Assembly: GCF_022637415.1 (NCBI RefSeq)
Contig: NZ_CP093340.1
Span: forward strand, 2,991,001 to 3,055,000
DNA: 64,000 nt
Source: Luteimonas sp. S4-F44
GTDB lineage: Bacteria; Pseudomonadota; Gammaproteobacteria; Xanthomonadales; Xanthomonadaceae
Reading direction: 5' to 3'
Of the stretch, positions 28,144 to 35,546 are shown one piece after another; the stretch's first letter is position 1, and each line of letters begins with the position of its first letter. Made by a program: the position numbers and the translations under genes. Under the pieces are notes generated by a model, which saw only the letters and a program-made list of their open reading frames with translations, searched no databases and was not told where the DNA came from.

Positions 28144-28617
28144 TCAGTCGTCGCCCATCTGGCTTTGCAGATAGTTCTCTTCGCCAACGCGGGTGATCAG
28201 GTCGAGCTGCGTTTCCAGCCAGTCGACGTGTTCCTCTTCGTTCTCGAGGATATCGGCCAGCAGCTTGCGGCTGACGAAATCGCCGACCTGCTCACAATGC
28301 GCGATCGCCTCGCGCAGCACCGGCAGACCGTCCATCTCCAAGGCGAGGTCGCATTCGAGCATCTCGCGCGGCGTCTCGCCGATGCGCAGCTTGCCCAACG
28401 CCTGGAAGTTCGGCAGCCCTTCGAGGAACAGGATGCGCTCCGACAACGCGTCGGCGTGCTTCATCTCCTCGATCGATTCCTTGTACTCATGCTTGCCCAG
28501 CGCCTCCAGGCCCCAGTGCTTGAGCATCTTGGCGTGCAGGAAGTACTGGTTGATCGCCGTGAGCTCGTTGTACAGCGCCTGGTTGAGGTAGCGGATGACC
28601 TGCGCGTCGCCCTTCAT
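28144..28617 (-). CDS. bfr: Bacterioferritin
   Basis: This 157-residue, 24-mer heme-containing ferritin oxidises and stores iron. [31 protein letters not shown] has the ferroxidase Glu and Tyr positions; [24 protein letters not shown] carries the EExxH motif and an upstream heme-region methionine is present. [17 protein letters not shown] supplies the second EExxH. The start is chosen to match family length; the open frame extends 11 codons upstream without similarity. Its partner ferredoxin bfd lies just upstream. Confidence 0.94.
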   Translation of the reverse strand: MKGDAQVIRYLNQALYNELTAINQYFLHAKMLKHWGLEALGKHEYKESIEEMKHADALSERILFLEGLPNFQALGKLRIGETPREMLECDLALEMDGLPVLREAIAHCEQVGDFVSRKLLADILENEEEHVDWLETQLDLITRVGEENYLQSQMGDD

Positions 28618-28728
28618 CGCGGTGCGTCCTGTCGGTGGGAAAGGCGCCACTCTAGCCGGACGCGCACGACGATGAAGGAACGCGAATCGTGCGCATTCCT
28701 TCGTGTCGAATGGAACGACGTAGGCGCG

Positions 28729-28938
28729 TCAGGCGGCCGAGGCGATCAGCGGCAGTTCGAGCGTCGGCGCGCGCGCCGCGTGGTACTCGTCGAGCAGGCT
28801 GGCGGCCATGTCGGTGCAGCTGCCGCAGGTGGCGCCGCAGCCGGTGCGCATCGTCAGCTCGGACACTTCGCGGCAGCCGTGCGCGGCGGCTTGGCGGATC
28901 TGGGTGTCGGTGACGCCGTTGCAGATGCAGACGAACAA
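28729..28938 (-). CDS. bfd: Bacterioferritin-associated ferredoxin, TTG start
   Basis: This 69-residue [2Fe-2S] protein reduces the bacterioferritin core to release iron. The cluster ligands are C-x-C near the N-terminus (FVCICNGVTD) and C-x2-C in TGCGATCGSC. No ATG or GTG exists in a sensible place; TTG at 28938, with AGGA about eight bases upstream, gives the family start LFVCICNG. The reading can be extended to a TTG at 28998, but that codon overlaps a TTGACA promoter-like element and gives a non-homologous extension. Confidence 0.85.
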   Translation of the reverse strand: MFVCICNGVTDTQIRQAAAHGCREVSELTMRTGCGATCGSCTDMAASLLDEYHAARAPTLELPLIASAA

Positions 28939-28977
28939 GGCTGCGGTCCTGGCCGGGGCTGGGACCCCTATTCGGCC

Positions 28978-28998
28978 ATAAACGAGAATCACTGTCAA
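28978..28998 (-). promoter_or_regulatory. Possible bfd promoter element with weak Fur-box similarity
   Basis: A perfect TTGACA lies at 28998-28993 on the minus strand, about 55 bases upstream of the bfd start. It overlaps GACAGTGATTCTCGTTTAT, which agrees with the 19-base Fur consensus at 11 positions. No convincing -10 hexamer is seen at 16-18 bases. Iron control of bfd by Fur is known in other bacteria; here it is only suggested. Confidence 0.3.
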
Positions 28999-29009
28999 AT
29001 GAGAAACGT

Positions 29010-29600
29010 TCAGCTGTGCCCGTCGGAATCGCGGTTGCGCAGCGCTTCGGGGCGACGCGCGCGCCGCTGCGGCCGCCGCCCCCGGGCGCGCTCGACCGCG
29101 GCCTGCGGAATCGCCTGGTTTCCGGCGACCTTGCGCGCGTAGGGCGCCAGATGCCGCAGCGCACTGACATAGACCCCACGTTTGAACACCACCACATGGT
29201 CGAGCGGGTACCAGAAGTCCACCCAGCGCCAGTGGTCGAACTCGGGCTTGTCCGACAGGTCGAGCCGCAGATGGGTCTCCTCACCGACAAACTGCAGCAG
29301 GAACCAGACCTGCTTCTGTCCGATGCAGACGATGCGATCGTTGCGGCGGATCGCCCGCTGCGGCAGGCGATAGCGCAGCCAACCGGGCGTGGCGCCGAGC
29401 ACGGAAACATGCTCGGGCAGCAACCCGGTTTCCTCGCGCAGCTCGCGATACATGGCCTCGAGCGGCGTCTCGTCGGTATTCATCCCGCCTTGCGGGAACT
29501 GCCACCCGTCGCGACGCACCCGACGCGCCCAGAACACGCGCCCGTCCGGGTGCATCAGCACGATGCCGACATTGGGCCTGAACCCGTCCGGATCGATCAC
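29010..29600 (-). CDS. rppH: RNA pyrophosphohydrolase RppH
   Basis: This 196-residue Nudix hydrolase removes pyrophosphate from mRNA 5' ends and so triggers RNase E decay. The GTG start ([16 protein letters not shown]) is preceded by AGGAG with eight-base spacing. The Nudix box is [23 protein letters not shown] and the WQFPQGG motif is present. The C-terminal 45 residues are Arg-rich, as in many gammaproteobacterial homologues. The much longer open frame upstream is non-coding. Confidence 0.94.
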   Translation of the reverse strand: MIDPDGFRPNVGIVLMHPDGRVFWARRVRRDGWQFPQGGMNTDETPLEAMYRELREETGLLPEHVSVLGATPGWLRYRLPQRAIRRNDRIVCIGQKQVWFLLQFVGEETHLRLDLSDKPEFDHWRWVDFWYPLDHVVVFKRGVYVSALRHLAPYARKVAGNQAIPQAAVERARGRRPQRRARRPEALRNRDSDGHS

Positions 29601-30041
29601 GATGCGGACTCCTAATGCGATTGACGTAGCGTCACTGTGCTCGACTCTGCCACGGCGCCGACGGGGCGACAAGCGGTCGCAGCCTCGGTACGCGCCATGC
29701 CCGCGGTGGCCTTGCATGGCGGCGTTCAGGTCGGGGTGCGGGGTCTCGGGCGGGAGACTGCAAGCGTCGAGCCGCCACGGCAGCGACCCGTGCCCCGGAG
29801 CGCAGTTGTCAGGCGCGACCGCGGCGCTCGCATGGCGCAGCCGGCCCCGCGCCTGGGCACCGCAGACGAAGGACGCAGGCATGCGGCCGCGCGCCGATGG
29901 CGCACGCGGTGGCGGGCAGATCGCAGACAGCAAAAACCCGCCGGGCGGCGGGTTTTCGAAGCAGCGCCGATGGTATGGGTGCCCCGTAATAGAGGCCGCA
30001 AGGTATTGATCTGCGTTGGATTGATCGACACGCAACGAATT
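29601..30041. other. Intergenic interval at the left edge of the integrative element
   Basis: Nothing coding is convincing here. It contains the intrinsic hairpin at 29933-29956 and an eight-base identity to the tRNA-Met 3' end (TATGGGTG at 29974-29981), the best but weak candidate for the left attachment core. Base composition drops in GC from about 29990 rightward, which fits a junction near that point. Confidence 0.4.
29933..29956. terminator. Bidirectional intrinsic terminator
   Basis: AAAACCCGCC-GGGC-GGCGGGTTTT is a ten-base-pair stem with A- and T-tracts on either side, so it could stop transcription in both directions. It lies just outside the proposed left end of the integrative element and would block leftward transcription from the alpA region into rppH. 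Confidence 0.75.
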
Positions 30042-30054
30042 TGATACCGACTAT
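30042..30054 (+). repeat. Direct repeat TGATACCGACTAT, left copy
   Basis: This 13-base sequence is identical to 36885-36897 near the right end of the element. The nine-base core GATACCGAC occurs again at 36873-36881 and, inverted, at 36832-36840. The distribution at both ends close to the integrase suggests arm-type integrase or excisionase binding sites. Confidence 0.55.
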
Positions 30055-30077
30055 CGTACTGACAAACCGAACCGCTG

Positions 30078-30284
30078 CTATGCCGCGCAGCGTGCGGCGA
30101 GCCAGTCCATCACCGCCGCTTCCGGCCATGCCGCGGTGCGTTCCGACAGTTTGACACGACGCGGGAATCCACCGGTCCCGCCCAGTCGGTAGATCGTGCT
30201 GCGGCTCAATCCGGTCAGGCGCTTCACTTCTGGCAGACGCATCATGCGTGACGGCGGTGCGGCGTTGGTGTTCTGGTCGTGCAT
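30078..30284 (-). CDS. AlpA-family transcriptional regulator / excisionase-like protein
   Basis: This 68-residue protein starts at MHDQNTNAAPP, with AGGA seven bases upstream. The domain MRLPEVKRLTGLSRSTIYRL...FPRRVKLSERTAAWPEAAVMDWLAAR is the MerR-like winged helix of AlpA regulators of P4-like integrases and satellites, which activate excision or act as directionality factors. It lies 24 bases inside the left arm-type repeat, an expected place for an excisionase. Confidence 0.88.
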   Translation of the reverse strand: MHDQNTNAAPPSRMMRLPEVKRLTGLSRSTIYRLGGTGGFPRRVKLSERTAAWPEAAVMDWLAARCAA

Positions 30285-30462
30285 GGTGATTCCTATAGGC
30301 ATGACGAAGGCCCGCCGCGCGTGTTCTCCGGGCGGGCTGTCAATCGAGTGAGGGAAGAACGCGACGGGCGATGCCTTCGCGGGTCGGCTTGTGAGAGCGG
30401 CCGGGGGTAGGGGGGGTAGTCGCGCGATTCCTCGGAGTCAGATACCCCAACGAAAATCTGCG

Positions 30463-30774
30463 TCAGATATTTCCGACCCGACGCGGAACACTGTCAGTGC
30501 CCCTGCGGATCGCTAAGCGTGTCCTTGTGCCGGCGATCAGCGCAACCGCAGGCGCGCCCGTGGTGAACCCTTCCGGAAACTGGATGACCCGCCGACGGTG
30601 CCCGCTGGGACCGTCACAGTGGACCGTGGCGGATGCGGGACCGTCAGGCCAGTGCGCGACCAGCCCTGTGCCGCGCTCGGCGGGACTATCGATGGACACC
30701 CACAGCGCGCCGTCGTGCTCGTCTACGTGGCCGCGTAGGCCGACCGCAGGGCGGTCACGCCGGAACTGCCGCAA
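30463..30774 (-). CDS. Small element-encoded protein, start uncertain
   Basis: This reading of about 103 residues has normal coding composition (DEHDGALWVSIDSPAERGTG, VIQFPEGFTTGAPAVALIAGTRTRLAI) and ends at a TGA at 30463. No ATG is available. A TTG at 30774 is the earliest start that avoids most of the upstream gene, but it has no ribosome-binding site. The frame overlaps the end of the HNH-like gene by about 20 bases and stays open into it, so a frameshifted continuation of that gene is an alternative. No family is recognised. Confidence 0.45.
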   Translation of the reverse strand: MRQFRRDRPAVGLRGHVDEHDGALWVSIDSPAERGTGLVAHWPDGPASATVHCDGPSGHRRRVIQFPEGFTTGAPAVALIAGTRTRLAIRRGTDSVPRRVGNI

Positions 30775-31207
30775 CGGTGTGGGGAGTGGGCGCGCTCGCG
30801 TCTTCGCAGGGCTTCCCACCCTCCAGCCAAGCGGCGATCTTCTGCGCACGCTCCAACTGCGAACACACGTCGTAACGCCCTCGGCCGCCGAAGGTGACCC
30901 GCAGGTTTTCCCGGCGCAGGTTGAGGCGGTCACGGTCGCGGTAGCTCACTTGCATCTTAGGGCCGGCGCCGACGATGGCACGCGCGATCACGCGGCTGTT
31001 GTCGCGGCTCACGCCTGCTTTGACGTAGCCGGGGCCGGTGTTGGCGTTGCGGTTGAGGGACCACTGCGACGGCAAGCCCTGTGCGATCAGGCGGTCATAG
31101 TCGTCAGCGTCAACGGTGGCGACGCCTGCATCCTTGGCGAGCGAGACGCGGACCAGCTCGGCGCCGGTCTCGTCGGTGAATCGTTCGGGGGTGCGTGGTG
31201 TGCGCAT
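30755..31207 (-). CDS. HNH/AP2-like phage protein with degenerate nuclease motif
   Basis: The protein has 150 residues, with GGAGC six bases before the ATG. The segment GPGYVKAGVSRDNSRVIARAIVGAGPKMQVSYRDRDRLNLRRENLRVTF follows the pattern of phage HNH homing-type endonucleases (...qVdHidgdrLdNRreNLrv). The catalytic His and Asn are replaced (VSYRDRDRLNLRREN), so nuclease activity is doubtful and a DNA-binding role more likely. It lies between AlpA and the virion protein on the same strand. Confidence 0.55.
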   Translation of the reverse strand: MRTPRTPERFTDETGAELVRVSLAKDAGVATVDADDYDRLIAQGLPSQWSLNRNANTGPGYVKAGVSRDNSRVIARAIVGAGPKMQVSYRDRDRLNLRRENLRVTFGGRGRYDVCSQLERAQKIAAWLEGGKPCEDASAPTPHTVAAVPA

Positions 31208-31347
31208 TGGTAGCTCCAGATTTCAGGCACGCGAAAGCGCGCCCCAGTCGGGTGACCGGGACGGGCTGTCTGTGCGGTTAGGGTTCCTCCCGCGTGGCTG
31301 GCGAGAGTGGGAAGTTGTCGCGGGTGCGACGTTGGGTGACGCGGGGC

Positions 31348-33549
31348 CTAGCGGCCGCGCTTCTGTTCGATCAGGTAATCCACGAAAGTTCGCTGACCCT
31401 CGGTGTCGCCGGGGCGCTTCGACCCAAGACCGAGATTCGCCGCGGGTTGCGGTGGAGCAGCGCCAGGTATCGGGCCGGTGCCGCGGCTGACGCGCGCCGC
31501 TGCGGCCGCCTGCGGGTCTGTTCCCATGAAGGGCTGATTCCGCACGCGGTCACGGGTCGCAAGTTGGCCGGCTTGCACTTGGTCGAGCATGGCCGCGGTA
31601 TCGAACTCGTGCTTTGCCGCTGACAGCTCGCGGGCATTGAAGCTCACGTAGTCGCGGCCGTTTGGATGGACGACCGGGAAGCCATGCGCCGTGGTCACCA
31701 CGAAGTCCCCCGGATCGCCGCCGGGTGCCTGCGTGACAGACAGCGTGCCCCTCAATGCCGGGTCAATGCGTCCGGCCTCGACGGCATCCCGTTCGACGCG
31801 CTTCAAGAACTCATTAACCGCCGGCAGGTCCGCATCGGAGATGCCTGCACGGGGCACGCGGCGGCCGTTGACCTCCACGGTGTCGCGCGCGATGCGTCGC
31901 TGTGCTTGCTGGATGACACGCGCAGGGTCGGCATCGGGAAGTTCTCGGGCAAGCGTCATGGCGCGCTGGATGATGCGTTGCTGCTCGGCCTGTGGGCGCT
32001 TGTCGAACTCGGCATCCGTCCGTCGATGGTCAGCGAGGGCGCGGCCTATACGAGCCTCGACGGCCGGCCGAGTGTCTTTGGTTGCACCCGTCGGGAGGGA
32101 CCGCAGTGACTCGGCGGCTGTCATCCCGTACTGCGTCACGTTGTCGTGGTGCTGCCTGTAAAGGACGGCGTTTGTATCCATGACATAGCGGTCGACCAGC
32201 ACAGGGTCGATGTCCGCAAGCTGACGGTAGAGGTCATAGTTCTGACTCATGTTCCCCGCGATGGGCCGGTTCAGAAGGTCGCGTACCTGTGGCACCTCCA
32301 CGCCTGCGTCAGCGAATACGCGAATGACCTGTTCCATGCGCTCCTTGTTCTCGGCTGTGGCGGCCTCCTGCCATAGCGCCTCGGCCTCCTTGCGCAACTC
32401 CGTCGTGGTGAACGCATGTGCGTTGCCGGACAAGACCGCGCCCAGCACGTCGACCTTCCGGGATGCCGCTGCCGCGCGTTCTTCCATTCGGCGGATGCCC
32501 GCCTCATTGCGAGTGCCCCAGTGGCGGACAAATTGCAGTCGGTCGGAGCCTGACAGTTCCAAGGTGTCCGCCATTTCGTTGATCTGCGTCTCGCCAAGTC
32601 GCCCACCGAAGGCCGCGCGCTGCAACCGGATCTCCGCATCGGCCTGCACGCGGGCGACTGCCTCGGCCTTCGCGCGCGCGCGGACACGCTGGCCCGCCTC
32701 CTGTGCAGTCGTGAAGCGATCAGACCAAACGGCACCGTTGGCGTTGCGGCGATCCCAAAGTGGCCCGTTGTTCCCTGCGCGGGTCTCCTGCAGCCATGTC
32801 GTCATATCGTCCGGGTCTACCTCGCCGGTCTCCATGAGGTCGACCAGCGCGGCCGACAGGATGTCGTTGGCATCGTCGCGGGAGAGGTAGGCGTATTGCT
32901 CGCCGCCGACGGTCTCGTAGAACGCCGACAGTCCTGCGTCATTGCGCAGTGAGCCGTCTTGGATTCCCAGTCGCGCAAGCTGCGTCAGATTCTCGGTCTG
33001 ACGGGTCAGGACTTCCGCCATCTCGTATTTCTGGTGCGCGGTCAGCGCCTCGTCGCGAAGGCGATTCACTGCCGGGGTGATCTGTTCCATGACGCGGGGG
33101 TCTTGGAACTCACGACCATGGACCAATTCGGACAGCGCGTCATTGACGATTGGATGCGGGTCGTCTCCCGGCTCCATTGCCGCAAGCGTCTTGTGCAGCT
33201 CGCGCCGCTTGTCGGCGATCTTGTTGGCCGCCTCGGTCAGGAAGTAGCCGCGACGGAACGCAGTCGAGTAGTCCGCAGGGCCGCCATCGTCGCGCGCTGC
33301 GGTGCCTGCAAGTGTCTCCGCGGTGCGCAAGCGGGCGCCTTCGGTCCTGTCGGTGTCGTACTTGCGTGCAGTGCGGTCCTGCACGATGCCCTGCGCGAGA
33401 CCGCCGATGCGTGCAATCACGTTCTGCGTGGCTTGACTGAAGCCGCGGTGCGAGTCGTTCGCGGTGTTGTGGATCGCGAGGCGGGTCATGGTGCCTTCGG
33501 TGTTGACGGACAGTCGTTGCGAGATGCGGCGGGGGTTCTGGCGTGCCAT
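31348..33549 (-). CDS. Putative T7-type internal virion (ejection) protein
   Basis: The protein has 733 residues from MARQNPRRISQ, with AGGAG eight bases upstream. It is almost entirely helical, rich in Ala, Arg, Asp, Glu and Gln, with no signal or membrane segment. The order of features resembles podovirus gp15-type core proteins: long charged helices with TAHQKYEMAEVLTRQTENLTQ, a central block (DNVTQYGMTAAESL), and a C-terminal beta part (GDFVVTTAHGFPVVHPNGRDYVSFNARELSAAKHEFD). Such proteins form the inner core and eject with DNA. No capsid, portal or tail gene accompanies it. The assignment comes from memory of the family and is moderate; a helical structural protein of another phage type is the alternative. 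Confidence 0.5.
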   Translation of the reverse strand: MARQNPRRISQRLSVNTEGTMTRLAIHNTANDSHRGFSQATQNVIARIGGLAQGIVQDRTARKYDTDRTEGARLRTAETLAGTAARDDGGPADYSTAFRRGYFLTEAANKIADKRRELHKTLAAMEPGDDPHPIVNDALSELVHGREFQDPRVMEQITPAVNRLRDEALTAHQKYEMAEVLTRQTENLTQLARLGIQDGSLRNDAGLSAFYETVGGEQYAYLSRDDANDILSAALVDLMETGEVDPDDMTTWLQETRAGNNGPLWDRRNANGAVWSDRFTTAQEAGQRVRARAKAEAVARVQADAEIRLQRAAFGGRLGETQINEMADTLELSGSDRLQFVRHWGTRNEAGIRRMEERAAAASRKVDVLGAVLSGNAHAFTTTELRKEAEALWQEAATAENKERMEQVIRVFADAGVEVPQVRDLLNRPIAGNMSQNYDLYRQLADIDPVLVDRYVMDTNAVLYRQHHDNVTQYGMTAAESLRSLPTGATKDTRPAVEARIGRALADHRRTDAEFDKRPQAEQQRIIQRAMTLARELPDADPARVIQQAQRRIARDTVEVNGRRVPRAGISDADLPAVNEFLKRVERDAVEAGRIDPALRGTLSVTQAPGGDPGDFVVTTAHGFPVVHPNGRDYVSFNARELSAAKHEFDTAAMLDQVQAGQLATRDRVRNQPFMGTDPQAAAAARVSRGTGPIPGAAPPQPAANLGLGSKRPGDTEGQRTFVDYLIEQKRGR

Positions 33550-34227
33550 CGCGGTTGCTCCTGTGTGGCGTGAGTGGATGCCGCCGCGGCCTGCTCGCTT
33601 GGCAGGCGATGGGTCGATTGCGGTTGTGCGTGCGCCCATGTCGGCGCGGAAATGCGGACACAGCAAAGCCGCCCGATGGGGCAGTCCGTGTGCTGGGGTT
33701 GAGCGCGGCGGCGTGAGGCAGTCGGGCGTGGCGCTAGGAGCGCACAAGCGGCCCGCTGCGGGGCGCGCAGGGTGTGAGTCGGGGGGGGTTGTCACAGTGG
33801 CGGACTGGTGCGCCGCTACGGACGCTTCACGCGGTCGCCTTGGGCCGAGACCATGAAGGCGGGAGACCAACGCATCGGCGGGCAGGATTCACCGCGACGG
33901 ATTGCACTTGCGGCCGGTACCGGAGGTACGCCAAAGGTGACCGGGTGTGCACCTGAAGTGTCTTTCAGTGGAACACGTGGAGGTTAACTAGTAAGAACAC
34001 TTTCAGTGCACTTAAAGATACTTAAAGATCAAAAACCGCGCATACGCGATTTCACTAATCGCATGCGGTGTCAATCCCTTTGGATGGTCTCCGCGGCGAA
34101 ACCGTCTGCAAGGAACGGCGATCAGCAGAACTTCGCCGAACGTGTCGGCTCTTTCCTTTAGAGGGCGGCTTATATCAATCGTCGTCGATCATGTCGATAT
34201 CGTGTTCGCGGCGGCGGACCGCCTTCG
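33550..34227. promoter_or_regulatory. Non-coding control region of the integrative element
   Basis: No convincing gene is present. 33960-34065 is AT-rich relative to the surroundings and holds paired motifs: CTTTCAGTG at 33962-33970 and 34000-34008, CTTAAAGAT at 34011-34019 and 34021-34029, and an inverted repeat GCGATT-N5-AATCGC at 34046-34062. It lies upstream of the leftward virion-gene unit and resembles an operator-promoter or replication region. No repressor gene is adjacent. Confidence 0.45.
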
Positions 34228-34404
34228 TCAGGTCGGCCACAGCACCACGACCAATGCAGCCACAGCGAACACCGCGGCGACTTGCAGCAGGGGTACCCAT
34301 TGCGACCGCCCGGCGAGCCGGATGGATTCCTGAGTCAGGCTATGGATTGCCTCGGCCTGCAATGCGATCAGATCGTTCGCCCTTCGGCCGCGGTTGGTGG
34401 TCAT
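34228..34404 (-). CDS. Small single-helix membrane protein
   Basis: The protein has 58 residues starting MTTNRGRRANDLIALQAEAI, with GAGG nine bases upstream. An amphipathic, basic N-terminal half is followed by one transmembrane helix (WVPLLQVAAVFAVAALVVVLW) near the C-terminus. Size and shape fit a phage holin-like or pinholin-like protein, but other small phage membrane proteins look the same. It is on the strand of the virion protein, across the control region. Confidence 0.5.
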   Translation of the reverse strand: MTTNRGRRANDLIALQAEAIHSLTQESIRLAGRSQWVPLLQVAAVFAVAALVVVLWPT

Positions 34405-34660
34405 GGATCGGGCCTCGTGCGGCTGTGGTGTCGCTGCCAGTGTCCCACAGGTTCGGCGGCGTACTCCCTCTAGACCCCGACATATATTCGGCGAGGCCCT
34501 CGGCGGTCTTTCCTACAAGACCGCGGGTTATATCGCCCGCGACTGACGCCCAAGTGACGCGCGCCGCTCTCGCGGCCCACCACTGCGCATTTCCGCATTG
34601 GAAGTGACCGCGTGCGCGCTTCCGGTTTTGGCATGGATTCCAACTAAGGAACGGACGGCC
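34405..34660. other. Short interval without a confident gene
   Basis: Overlapping frames are open on the minus strand to 34899 and 34858, but none has a ribosome-binding site or recognisable sequence, and they conflict with each other. It contains the divergent start regions of the 58-residue membrane protein (leftward) and the small plus-strand frames (rightward). Confidence 0.3.
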
Positions 34661-34774
34661 ATGCGCGCGATCCGCCGCCATTGCCGCAGTGCCGTCGAGG
34701 TCAAGCCGATGCGGTTTGGGCATGTGTTCCGAAGGTGGATTCGAGGCCACTTCTGGATGACAAAGAATCGTTGA
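34661..34774 (+). CDS. Possible 37-residue basic protein
   Basis: The frame begins MRAIRRHCRSAVEVKPMRFG and ends WMTKNR; AAGGA lies ten bases upstream. It is very basic with several Trp and His residues. It is on the same strand as the two small genes at 34868 and 35275. There is no homology I can name, and such a short frame in GC-rich DNA can be fortuitous. Confidence 0.3.
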   Translation: MRAIRRHCRSAVEVKPMRFGHVFRRWIRGHFWMTKNR

Positions 34775-34867
34775 CGGGCTGGTATCGCGTGCGTTTCCTT
34801 GGCGCCACGCCGCGGTCGAAAACGACAGATGACCGCGGAGACGAGACCAATCATCCAAGGAAACCCG

Positions 34868-35071
34868 ATGTCACTTCTGCACCGCCTGACGCTCCGCATT
34901 CCGCTGACCTCTATCGAGGTCTCGCTGCACCACGCCGCCGATCACCAGCGGGGTTTCTGGATCGATTACGAGGGCCTCGGGTGGCTCTGCGTGGGTCTTG
35001 GCGGTTCTTATCTGCAGGTCGCTCGCTCGTGCGGCTTGCGTGGCCCGCTGGTGGCCTTGGAGGCGGTATAG
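34868..35071 (+). CDS. Small hypothetical protein of the element
   Basis: The protein has 67 residues, MSLLHRLTLRIPLTSIEVSL..., with AAGGA six bases before the ATG. It contains FWIDYEGLGWLCVGLGGSYLQVARSCG, a glycine-rich mildly hydrophobic stretch, and ends in a short hydrophobic tail. The rightward hairpin at 35175-35200 closes its transcription unit. Function unknown. Confidence 0.5.
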   Translation: MSLLHRLTLRIPLTSIEVSLHHAADHQRGFWIDYEGLGWLCVGLGGSYLQVARSCGLRGPLVALEAV

Positions 35072-35174
35072 GTTCGGAGCCGGCCGGCTGTGCCTGCTTG
35101 GAGCTGCAAGAGGCGCAGCCGCTCGCCTCCTAGCACGGTGCAGCGTCACCGCCTGCCACGGGGAGAGCGCAGGA

Positions 35175-35200
35175 AGGGGCGCCGCTTGGGCGCCCTTGTT
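35175..35200 (+). terminator. Intrinsic terminator before the small membrane gene
   Basis: The stem GGGCGCC (35177-35183) pairs with GGCGCCC (35189-35195), extended by two weaker pairs, and is followed by CTTGTT. It has nearly the same stem as the terminator at 35490-35511, so the gene between them is bracketed by twin hairpins. Confidence 0.65.
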
Positions 35201-35274
35201 GCGTCTGGCATTCAATCTTCTTGCTTCTCTCGCATGAGTGCGCACAATGCGCGACCACACACGGAGGGTGAGTA

Positions 35275-35484
35275 ATGAATGAAGTCGTGGAGACAGCGCG
35301 GGCCGATACGCTTTCGGGTGGCGACTGGCTGATGGCTGTAGTGAGTTTTTTCCTCACGCCAATTGCGCCGCTAGGGTTGGCTATCTACAACTTCGCGAAA
35401 GGCAGGAAGCCACAGGGACTTTTGTACTTGGGCGTAATCGGCGCGCAAGTCCTACTTGTCGCGGTTCGCGTTGCCAGCATGTGA
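35275..35484 (+). CDS. Two-helix small membrane protein (moron-like)
   Basis: The protein has 69 residues, with GGAGG seven bases before the ATG. Two hydrophobic helices (WLMAVVSFFLTPIAPLGLAIYNF and GLLYLGVIGAQVLLVAV) are joined by a basic turn KGRKPQ. It sits alone between two similar terminators, opposite to the integrase, with its own upstream region, the arrangement of a phage moron expressed independently. Morons often alter host envelope or exclusion properties; that role is inferred from context only. Confidence 0.65.
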   Translation: MNEVVETARADTLSGGDWLMAVVSFFLTPIAPLGLAIYNFAKGRKPQGLLYLGVIGAQVLLVAVRVASM

Positions 35485-35489
35485 ATGAG

Positions 35490-35511
35490 GGGCGCCGTTT
35501 GGCGCCCTTTT
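35490..35511 (+). terminator. Intrinsic terminator after the small membrane gene
   Basis: The stem GGGCGCC-GTTT-GGCGCCC is followed by TTTT. It ends six bases after the stop codon. On the opposite strand it would also stop integrase read-through. Confidence 0.8.
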
Positions 35512-35546
35512 CATGCACTGCGCTGACCCGGAGCGCCATTTATGAC

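Noticed and set aside
29974..29981. TATGGGTG as the left attachment core
   Set aside because: Only eight bases are shared with the tRNA-Met 3' end; kept as a candidate in the findings but not annotated as an attachment site.
34175..34240. 21-codon frame MADLTKAVRRREHDIDMIDDD overlapping the end of the small membrane gene
   Set aside because: A GTG start with no ribosome-binding site and too short to support without expression data.
34340..34858. Minus-strand open frame of 172 codons in the integrative element
   Set aside because: No ribosome-binding site or recognisable sequence, and it overlaps both the membrane-protein start and another equally open frame.
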